From: Bimastos eiseni
Taxonomy: Eukaryota > Annelida > Clitellata > Crassiclitellata > Lumbricidae
NCBI GenBank assembly: GCA_959347315.1
Contig: OY365817.1
Coordinates: 1,675,537 to 1,739,536 of the forward strand
Length of the DNA stretch: 64,000 bases
Direction of reading: 5' to 3'
Shown here piece by piece: positions 40,801 to 52,800 of the stretch (position 1 is the first letter of the stretch; every line of letters starts with the position of its first letter). The notes beneath the pieces were generated by a model. It had not been told where the DNA came from and did not search any database. It was given only the letters and a program-made list of their open reading frames with translations. Both the position numbers and the translations under genes were made by a program.

Positions 40801-43800
40801 AAGAAGCTTAGATAAACGAGAGAACATCGTCCACAGTCGACTACCCTTTCTCGGACTCGGCTTATGCCAGTGCCTCACCTTCCTCTTCCACTTTCTCTGC
40901 TATTGAAGGTATAACTGCCGCTGAAAACAAAACCGTCCTTTTAAAATCCACTCACGCTATTCCTTAAAAAATTATTTCTTTCTAAAACCGAGACATGACA
41001 GCGACGTATGTTTCTCTCAAATTGTGTCGATCAAATTAATTTACATTAGTCATTAATATATAGTAATGAAAGTATGCCTAATAACTTCAACCCCATTCTG
41101 TGTAATCTTATTAAGCAATACAGTGTGCGTTATCGAACTAATTCAACAAACTTGTAGGTAAAATTACACCTGAAAGCATTAGTACTAAATATTATGATGA
41201 TAGTCATGTCACTTCACATCGTCATCGTCGCTTCGCGACGGGTGACTACATGAATTGGAAGGTGATGTCCAATGCTTTCTGTCTCGTACGATGTTCATTA
41301 TGATGATAGGTTACCGGTAATTAAGCATAGTAATCTAAAACTAGGCTAAGTGTGTGCATGATAGTTATTCTTAATTAGGTCAATGTGCAAACCATTATAA
41401 TTAAATAATCATATTATTACTGCCAAACGTTTTAACAATGAAATCAATGAAGAACATGCAAATCATAAAGTGACGAAATACGAAGCACTCAAAGCCTAAT
41501 AATTATTCAGAAACTGAGACTGTGAAATACTGTGTTAGTAACTCTAAGAAATGTTTTAGTATTGACTTAGCAATTAGATATTTAGAAATTCACACATCAT
41601 GCTACTGGCATGCAAAAGATCGTTCACATAAAACAAAAGTAACATTGGTAGAACGTGCTAAAGAAATCATGTGAAATGCTATCGTCTTACTGTTATATAC
41701 TTCCAAATGTAATCTCATTTTAAAGAACTCTGCGGAACCGTTAGCATAAGGACCAATACACGAATTAAACCTTAAATTAAAATTGAAAGTTTGTTTACCT
41801 TAGGGGTTAATTAGTTTAAAGTTTAATTAAACATTAAGTATAAAATGAAGGGTATAATTCTATTTATAACTTCTTCTAAGCATGAATATTATAGTCGACC
41901 CACTTGCCTCATTCACACGCGCATTAACACTTTAAGGAATTCTTAATGTCTACAATGCGTGCAATACAAAAGACATTGATTTCTATGCAATATTTTACAA
42001 GCGGGTCTTGTGTCCGTCTCAATGTCACATCACTAATTTCTCTTAGATAGAGAATATAAATACTGGAAATCAGTTGCTTATTGCTGCATACATCGTGGAC
42101 AGTATTACTCGATTTTTAGCGAAATATCAATCAGAATATCCGTAATAGGCCTTACCGATGAATGAGCAATAGGTCTACCCCGAATAGTTTGTGGTTAATC
42201 AAAAATAATCCCAACGAAAGCACATTTATGGAAAAGATACCCACACATAGAAATGATATCCACAGATATCCACAGGAATACTGGATTACTTGACCTTTCT
42301 AAAGCAGTCTAATGTTACCAGCGAAACTACGTAGATAATTGTCAAACATTCAGGTGTCATGATATTTTGCTTCAGATATTGGGTCAAGCTGTACAATCTA
42401 CCTTCATTATCAAATCATTATTAAGGTACAACATTTGTATTATTTTTGTCGCTCTCTTATTCCGGTACAGAAACGCCTGAAGTCAATTTTTGTGACAGAA
42501 ACAGACTTGGATCTGGAGCATATATCTTAATCGGTGAGTGATGCTTTACTTATATGTTCTATTACAATCAAAATAAATTACCTCAAGTTTCTTCAGTGAC
42601 AATAACACCGCTGCTTTTAACCACAAGAAATCATTAAGAGACGGTCACTCATCTCAAACTAAGACAGCTTGTCGTAGCATACTATAGAAAGCTAAAACTG
42701 GCTAGACTCCACGCAGAAAATCCTCTACATAGTCTCTACTCACTAACAGAGACTAAAAGAATGTGCAGTACTACACTCAACGCTCACCGAACTAGACAGA
42801 CAAGTTTGAAGGACTACACTACACTACGAACACTCGTCTTATTACAAAGGAACACGCTTTTCTAGTCAACACATGGGCATCAGGACAATGGTGTCCAACA
42901 TTGTTCCGGCGTGTGTTGCTGGCTGGAAGTGTCCTCTGCTACCATTTTCGTAAGAAAATCACATTGCCACAACGCGTTGGACTCAAAAGACAAAAGGAAA
43001 GCCAAGAAATAGTACCACAGCCACACTGGAAACCCTATAGTGCTTACACCATTTGTCATAGGCGATATCTCTGCTGGCTTGTGTTGCCGGCTCCACTTCA
43101 GTCAGGATGTGGGAATTGAGACGTGATGTGGGAGGCTGTGGGAATCTGGCAACGTGGCTAATTGGAGAAAGACCTTTAACTAAATTCAGAAATAAAGAAG
43201 ACCTGTGGTCTATCCATGAAATTCAAAACATGAAAGGAAGTCGCATGTGACCGTTTGAAACATCTGCCTTGATCTCTAAAGGTGGATTCATCGCTATGCA
43301 ACACAACATTTTACCTACCTCCCATGTTTCATGCGAGCTATGTGCGCAAACTATCCATGCAAATAACAGTCCAAAATGAATGCTAATCAATAATTAATTA
43401 TAAAAAATACAGAATACAATCAATGTATTGTATTGTATTGTGCTGCATAGTATTGCATTTTATTGTATTGCATTTATCGCATAATGTTGTTTCCAGAGCC
43501 ATTTATAGAACTAGCCACACATGAAGGAAAAATTACAATAATCTTCAATTACTATTTGACTGCTAGCAAGCACACAGTGGCATTCGAAATACATGCAAAC
43601 CATGACTAGAAATGTGTCAACATAGCTAACACGATACCAAAGAGAAGGTTATCGGAGAGAGAGGGCGAATTCACCTTTCCGCTTTCTTGTCATCGGGTGG
43701 CCATAAAATTTAATTAGAGAATAATTTTACATACAGGAATCAAGATTAACATAGTTAAAACTTTATCTTCAGGAAAATTTATTTAGCGACTTTTAGAAAA

Positions 43801-46800
43801 TAGAGACTTTGGATTTCACTTTAAATATGACTGATTGATTGGTTGATTGATTGAACAAATCTAAAGAGGACGATTATCAGCCTTGAGGATCATAGGCCTA
43901 ATGATGCTAATGATGAAAGGGCGATGATACTTGTGGCAAGTATGATGATGTTGTGTTTGGTATCGTTGCCAGTCAGCATCTTGATGATGCTTCGCCCGAT
44001 AGGGGTTTTATTCACCAGAAAGTGACTTTAGATTGACTTATTGAGACTGTGGCAGTAGCTCCAACAACGAAGAGACAATGTTGAAAATTGAATCAGCCTC
44101 AATGTGGTCTTGCTATTATAATTGGTTATTATAATTCAACAATTTTACTAGAAGTGGATTTTCAAATGTGTAATTTTGGGACACAAGAAAGCGGAAAAGA
44201 GAGGCGAGGCATTTCACCTTCTTCAACCAAGGTTGGTGCAGATGTACTGGTCACTCCCGGATGACGACCTGAAATTCAAATTGCGTCCTGCACAGCACAG
44301 CTCCGATTGCCATTGTTACTTCTATTTATATTGCTATTGTCATTGCTACTACTCCAGCTATTGTTGCTGCTGCTGCTATAGCTATTAGCATTGCTATTGC
44401 TATTTCAATTGTTGTTGCCACTGATACTTCTACAGCTATTTGCACTGCTTTAGCTATTTCTAATGTTCTTGCTATTGCTACAACTACAGCTAATAGCATT
44501 GCTACTGGCTATTTCTAATTCCTGCCATTGCAATTTCTATATCAACTGTAATCGTACGTGTGCTTAAAAATCTACCAGCGTAAGACTAATTCAAAAACAA
44601 ACCTATGAGAAATTTCTATAGCGCTGGCTCACATGATGCTGACCGTCAATATGAGCTGGAATTGTGTCGGCAATCAAAACTATTGCTACTTGTTTGCTGG
44701 TGATAGTGCTTTTGAAGTTTTACATGGACCTGATATTGCTGATGTGGCTATTGCTGTCACAACTATTCTATTCTATTAACGGATTTTTAAAGCGCCTCTC
44801 GCAGTACAACCTACTCAAAGGCGCACTAGTTCAGAATAAGCTGAAGACTTTCTCCACGCATTTGAGACTTCTTCGTTTCAACATTACCACCGACAGCAAT
44901 AAGGCTTAATAACTACTCGAATAACCAGTCATGACTATCATCATCATCTATACACGCTATCGCCACCACCACCACGTCACATCACCACAGCACCACATCA
45001 TCACATAAATACTACAACCAGAACATCACCGCCACCACCACCGCAGCCTCTAGCTCAACGTCAACTGCGATGCAATATTGTAGTTATGTTCACGGTGTCT
45101 TATATGCTTGTTAACATGATGGTGCATTGAAACAACCTCTAAAGGATGAAAACATTGTATTCAAATTTGTGTCGAAGCTACAAACTCGTTCTCACACTCT
45201 ATTTAGAGTATAATTTTCTGGCAAACTAGGATGATAATATGTGTCAGAACAAATTAACGTCGATTAAGTGTTAAAACAATAGAAAATTGTCAAATGAATC
45301 ACACTAAAATCTAAGGAAATCTAAGGTTTTATGAAAGTGCTGAAAATGCAAGCGGGTGAACCGATTCGCTATTGTTACAAAGGACTGCCAAGTTTTAAGT
45401 CCATACAGACTGCAAAGTTAAGTATAAACATCTTATCTTGACTCTAAAGCTTCAAATCCAGTTATAATAAGTCTCGGTTACTACGTCCCATTTTTACCAG
45501 GACTCTATTTTCTTCAGTCCCTTTCATTCTAAGATAACCAGTTAGCCAGTTTGCTCATCCTCCTATCTATAGCCCGCTAATTTCTCCTCTCCATTTTGTC
45601 TTTGTATCTTTGCTAGCGTTGTCACTGGACATGCTTTACTGGTAACAAATGAGGCTTTCCGCAAGTGCTCAACGCCATCGACTCATGCTTCGTCGTTAAA
45701 TTGTGGCGCTTAATAAATTCATCATTTTTATGTAAATAACCAAATCTTAGTTGCTGATATTCTGGCGTTAAGAATGCGGATTTGCTACCACAATTGAAAA
45801 TGTTGCACATGATAATTTTATTGCCTCTAACATATTACCTCACTTTCCTCACCCCAACATTATCTTACAATGCGTACATTACCTTTTTCCTATCCGCATT
45901 CTGTATTCGTTTTACCATTCATCAGTTGCAAAAAAATCATAAACCATTCCCCTTATTTAATTTCTTCATCAAATATCAAACACTTATTATTAATTATGTT
46001 TCACTTAACTAGATAAAACATCAACTTACGGCTAAACTCCTCCTTGTATTCTTTGGGTCAATTGAGGCATAAATTACTGAATTCGCTTATGTATTTAATT
46101 GAAGGAGCAATCCTAAAGGCAGATGAACTTACCTTTGGCTACAGTTGAAAGAGTTCTAGGCCCGAGAGTGACGCTTCCAACCCCAGAATCAGGTGAGCCC
46201 GGTCGCTCTGCAGGTTTCCTTAAACAGCAATTGACGAGTTATAAGGTCGAATATTGATTACACTCTGTAATGCATCCCAGAGGTAGCTTGCTAGCGACGA
46301 CGCTGTATGATTGTCGTACTTGTAATTACAATCCCAATTACAATTACAGAAATGAACCGCAAATTAAGAAAAAGGAGAAGTTGATGATGATAATGAAAAG
46401 GAAGAGGCAGTTCCTTATTTGGTGAACTATTCTGGTTTGTTTTAAAGATTAATTAGTCCTATTATGGTTAGTACCAAAAGAATGACAAGATCGAGAAAAA
46501 CGATCGATGGAAAATTTTCGTGGTTACTAAGTCTGAGACTCAATACTCTCTACGCTCGAACCAACCTCAAGAAGACTTCTCTTTAATATACAAAATTTAA
46601 CAGAGTGCAAGCATCTTAAATGAGATCTGAAACTTTAGTACAGTCTTTCCTATGTAGACGTCAGCAGCATCAACAACCAAAGCCAGATGCTGCTAGAATT
46701 GACAATTTAACAATTTAACCGTTTCAAGTCGAAGATGTACGTATATATGAAATGCAAGAATTGATTTATATATGTAATGCAAGAATTGATTTATATATGA

Positions 46801-49800
46801 AATGCAAGAATTGATTTATATATGAAATGCAAGAATTGATTTATATATGAAATGCAAGAATTGATTTATATATGAAATGCAAGAATTGATTTATATATGA
46901 AATGCAAGAATTGATTTATATATGAAAGGCCAGAATTGAATTTGAAAACCGATTTAAGTCCTTACTTGGGTTTTCCTGTATCGACGGAAATGTCCGATTC
47001 TGTTGACTTCTATAAACAGAAACAAACTCCATCACAGACCTATTTCTTATCATTCATGGCACGCATTCACTTAAAGTAACAACTATGCTGCTGGTTCAAT
47101 GGAATCCCGGTGCTACACCTCACTCTTCGGGCCTTGAGTAGGTATCGGACCGATTGGTCACCCGAATCCTAACAGAAGAGCCTTGATCAACAAGAACCAG
47201 TAGCTGTGAACTCGGCATCTCCTGACAGATGACCACAACACTCGGGTTACGCTAAGTTCCATGTGTGTGCGAAAGACCGTCAGTGGTGACATTTCCACTT
47301 ATCTGAATGTTGCTGCTTGCCGATGAACTTGTTCTGAATGTTGTCGGCTAGCTCAGTGCATTGCATGAGTGATTTCCAAAATTCCCTCAAATTGTCTAGA
47401 GGCCAGCTCGATCACAGCAGTCTTACAATTTCTAGTCTTCGCTTATGAAATAAAATTCACATCTAAAACGCTTGACCCTCACAAAAATGTAATTAACAAA
47501 ATTATAATGTCATATTTTAAATGATTAATAAGTCTTATTGCCTTTCTTGAAGATCCAGATGGTCGTCTATTGGCCACTAGGGGCGCCAGTTTTGTTCCCG
47601 CTGACGATTTTCTTTGACGTGAATGGTCTTCCGTTTTTGTGGGCTGGCGTTGTAGCTCCCGATCTGGTGACCCTTCGCGGTCCTTCAAGGTGAACGCATC
47701 CGGGGCCTAAAATTTTAATTGTTTCTTATTTCATATTCGTTTCATATATCTATAATTAAACATTTCAAAATTTAATTAAAATTGTATAGGTTACCATGAT
47801 TATAATTCTGCACAACGTAATATATCCGTTTAGCTTCTAATAGGGTCGAATAATTTCATACATTTATTTGTATCACGTATTAAACTAACAAGTAACTAGT
47901 GAAATGTTCCTATGACTGATGGCATTTTGACAAAAGCTGCTATAAATTAAAGACTGACACTTGAAGCGATTGGTTTATTCGCAATAAATGACCAAACGAT
48001 GGATGTAATTGGTTTGCAAGTCATAATGAACGAGCCACATTTCAGGATATGATTGCTAGGCCACTTTATTACGAATTCCGTTGCCTCTGTTTAAGAGGCC
48101 GCGTGACTAATGTTGGTAATGCAGGCTATAATGCATAATCGAAAAAGCAACGTTTGAGTTGATTGATTGGTCACTTTTAATAATTCTTTAACATTAATCG
48201 CATTTAATTGGCTGTTTTCAATTAACGAGAAATATTTGATCTGATTGTCTTAAACTTGTAAACCCTGCATAGCATTCGATCTTAACTGACGTTTGATTTG
48301 ATTGGCTAATAACTTTCAAACACTCTGTGTAAATGCATTTATTCCGCCAATTCCAATTGACGTTCAATTTTATTGGCTGATTACTTCCAAGCGCGTGGCG
48401 TGATTGGCCAATTAAACGAAACGCTAGATCCGATTGGTTGCGGGTGATACCTTCCAGGAGGCATCTCCAAGATTGATGTTGATGAACTGCGTTGGTTTTT
48501 TGTCGCTCTTCTTGATGTCAACTCCTGTATACTTTGGAATGCTCAGCTCCCGTTCCTTACTGAAAGGAGACGCCGCTACTGTCGGCTTAGAATCTCTCTT
48601 CTTCAGCTTAAACGCTTTCGGAGCTATACGCCAGTAGCAAAGAACAATGGAGCATTTATATCGCATCATACCGCATCGTATCTCAACTGTTCATAGGCGC
48701 CCTCAGCATGGAAACCCGAGAGAAAAAGAAACGCCTTTAAAGAGGGAGAATCCGACGGAATAAGCAAGTCGTTAGTTTGGACCTTAGTGACGGAGGAAGA
48801 CCATTCCATGTAGATGGGCCCACAACAGCAAACGCTCGATGTCGGGCCAAGCCAGGCATAATCCGAGGAACAAACAGATAAGGATGATCAACAGAACACA
48901 AGGAACAAGATGAAGCTGCAGATAACGGATCCTTATGGAGCCTCTTAGATCCTACACTGCTAGTGTGTCCACATGGGGACCATGTATTAGAAACATATTC
49001 ATACCTAATGGACGAATACAATGACCATGGAAATCATATGCAATGGCAAAGGCTACAGCAGTGGCGTAGTGAGGGTGGGGTGAGAGGGACGAGTGGTCTA
49101 ATTCTATTTTAACACAGTTACATTAAAGTCAAACAATACATTTAATTTCGAACTGTACAATGTTCCGCCGTTTCGTACACAGGAGTACTTACCATACAGA
49201 TGAGTAGTACTAACCCTGATAGAGTTTCTTTTCCGGCTCTTCACCTTGCTCCTTCTTGCTTTCTTCTTCTGTTTCTTCCTCTTCCGCTGTCTCGTCCAAT
49301 CCTTCAAGCCCTTTAGTGATTATGTTCACAGTTTTACAATACTAAACTTAGTATCGTCAATTATATCATAAGAATGTTAATTTTGTATTAATTTTGTTGA
49401 CAATAGGTTTTTTTGTGGAGATGACCAACCGTCATCACCTGATACATTGGGACTGAGACTGATGTTGCATGGCGATGGTGATACGATTATGATATCGCTT
49501 AAGAAATGAAGGTAATGACCAAAGAAATCTATAGGGAGTTAGACAAACCAATGCAGAAATTACGACCAATCACAGCCAACTGTGCTTAAACCCTTGTATT
49601 ATAAGTACAAGGAATCCTATGGCAAGGAATGATTATTATTACTTAGATTTAGAACTCAATGAGTTTGTGAATCAGCAACCAGAGCAATTCCCTACGCAAC
49701 CAGCTACATGTGAACCTCTGCCCAAACTTATTCATGTCATCGAATCAGCTGTATGATAATAATGATGATATTTATGATGATGGTGGCAGTGGTAGTATTG

Positions 49801-52800
49801 GTGATGATTAGGATATGATGGTAGCGATGATGATAACGACGGTGATGGCCATTGATGATGTCACTGCTGATGACGATGATGATGTCAACAAGACAAAAAA
49901 TTGTAATGGAGGGGCAATATTCTGGACATCACTCGCAGCTTTGTTTCCCCTGCATGACCCACCTTTTCTCTCCCTCCCAGAGAGATCCATTCCATCGAGC
50001 ACAGTTCCACCTCTTCCAGAGTCGCTCTCCCATCCTCTCTCCCCCTCCCAGCTTCCTTCCTCCTCCTCATCAAAGTCTTCCTCCATATCATAGACTGGAG
50101 TGGGAGCCATGGTTCCGTCGCTCGGGTGTGGGTAGAGGAGGTACATCTGGTCGGATGATAGTAGATTCGAATCCCTCGCACTCTGAGACCTCAGTCTATC
50201 CAGTCCAGACTGGAACTGATCTGGATATCTGAGGTGCAGAGGTCGCTTGTCCAGGCCATCCACTCGGGCCGCCACGCCGTACTTCTCAAGGCTCGGAACC
50301 AGTAATCCTAGACAGACACAGGCAACTATAGAGCAAACATTCACAATATATGAATATCAGTAACAGTCGCAATACTGGCAATATATAGTATTAAAACAAC
50401 AACAATGAAAGTTCCTGCTTTGCAGCATTAACAGATTGATGTATACACAGACAAATAGACAGACCGAAAGACATACAGATAGACAGACAAAAGAAAGACA
50501 GTCTGTCTCTTGTTCTTTTGTCTGTCTGTGATAGATAGAATAATAGCCAGACAGGACAGAAGGACAAACAGACCGATATAATATAAGTTGAAATACAGAC
50601 AGATAGATGCACAGATTGACAGAAAGAAAAATAGAGATTAATATCCAGGTAACTTATTTATAATTTATAATACAGGAAAAAAGTCTGAGTTAGCTCACCG
50701 ACAATAAAGAAACTACTACTACTACAATTCAGTTTCCCTCCTCCTTTATCTAGCCTTGGGACTGGCACCGTCATAGTGCGAGCAGAGGTGGAGATATCCA
50801 CACATGTCACTTCGCGGCTGTTGTATCTCAAGGGTGTCGGGCAAGAGGACTAGGAGCATGGATGCTAGTAAAGGAAGGAGATGGAGATCAAGTACCAGGA
50901 GTTTTCTGGCCGATCTGCTGTCAAGACGAGAACGAGGTGTGCAGAGAGGAGACAGAAGTCACCGTCGACAAAGAGGTCGTAGGGTTAGACGCTGCTGTTG
51001 TTGCTTTGTTGGTAGGACGTCACTGGTCTTGCCAGGTCCAGCAGGGTTTGTCATTTGAGTAACACGCTTCGAGGTACTGACGTTCACTCAACAAGCTGAC
51101 TGTCTTGAGTCCTAGTGGTGTTATTCGGTGTTCTCTCAGGTTGAAACCTCTTTCTATTAGTTTGACGTCTTTCTCTTTTCATTTTGAATACGTATTCTCT
51201 CCTTCAGGAACGAGGATCCCCCTCTGAATGATGGAAGAAAACCCCCGGGCCCCAGTGTTAGGAAGGCAAGATACCCCCCCTAAGACTAACAAATTACCCC
51301 CTCCCCTACCTAAAATTGAAGGCATTTACCTCCGGACCCCCTTTATGTGGACGCCCGTGCTCTCCTTCACTAGCTTTAAAATAAAGCCTATTATATTCCT
51401 TTTTGCGGACTTGTGGGAATATCTTACACTCAGCATATTATAAAATAATATACAATATATATAGGTCCCTATCTGAAAATATATACAGACGGACACACAT
51501 AGACTGAATAAATTCGTCGTGTATAATACCATCATAGAAGATGTATGGAACGTTGGTAAGCATAGTTCTCCAGTTGATCGGATTCTTGTCCGTCATTTCA
51601 AACAGTGGTCGATCTCGCTTTATGTATGTGAATCCACCTCCTGTGCGACCCGTTTTGTCCTGATGATAGCTTCAACATAAGAAAAGCTATTGCAATGTAA
51701 ACCGAGTTTACACAAGTTTGTCTACAGAGACTGTTGCACCTTTATATGCAGGCCTGCCGATATATGGGCAGAGGGGGCAATATCGAGGGGCTCGGCGATT
51801 TTTAGGGGCCTGGCCCGCAAGCAACACACGAAAAATATTAAAATCAGTTTCATATACAGAGTCGTGATTTATGACCTGTTAAATATAATATTACGGAGTG
51901 CTTAACTACAACAGAATGTTATATAACTTAGCATTTTTTGGTACAGAACGGTCCCACTCTTCTGTCTAAGAGGTCCGTGACTGCTCTGCCTAGGGGCTCA
52001 GAATTTCCATGCCTAGAAAAACCTTCCGCAACAGAGGCGGAGCTAGGGTATTTTGCGCCCGGGGACAGACTACAGAATTGGCGCCCCTTCACTGCACGTC
52101 GGGACTAATGGTCGCGATCGCAAACGACGAAAATGGAGAGAGTGTGGATTTGATCGACGAAGAATGGCTGGATCCGAATGGGAATATCCATTGAACGGGA
52201 AGATGAGGTCCAAGCTCTCGCATTTATTATATGAAGGAGCATTTTGCTTCTCCTTGCGAGAATGGAGAAGCATAAAGTTTGGTTTCAAGCTGTTATTATA
52301 AATTTTTCTAAATGCAATGATTCTACCAGAGCTTCTGATCTTGGTAAATGCATAATGAGTGCAACAATTCAACTTTCTCCATTTCGTCATCGTTCTACTA
52401 TCCCAGTTTTAAGTATTTTTGTATAGTTATAATTACTTTTTGAGTGATAATTATAATAAAATGTGCATATAACATCCTGAACATCTGTTTTTTGGGTGGT
52501 ACAAAGCGATGTGAAGTCATATTTCAGAGGTTGTGACTTTTGTCACGACGTGTGACGAGGAGGAGGGTCCGAAGAGGGTCAAAATTGGTCCATAATTGCG
52601 TGACGAATTTTATGGACGGCTCTTTTCTTGTTTATTTCAAATATATTTAAGGGCCATTTATACACGACTGTCATAGACAGTCTGTAAAATTTGATTTTTT
52701 CTTGATCTAACTGTCGCAAATTGGTCAATGACGTTATCAAAATTTCTTTTATCCTCTGTTTCTCATTCGATGTTTAGACGAACAGGATCGCTGAGACGAT

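Larger units (their letters stand above)
40921..46029 (-). other. Long intronic interval of the large gene
   Basis: About 5.1 kb between exons 11 and 13, AT-rich and holding exon 12 plus the GCTATT array. Further small symmetric exons may be hidden here. Confidence 0.5.

Noticed and set aside
52009..52194. 61-codon plus-strand frame as a transposase
   Set aside because: It starts outside the hAT-like element and spans its inverted end; no transposase motif is visible.
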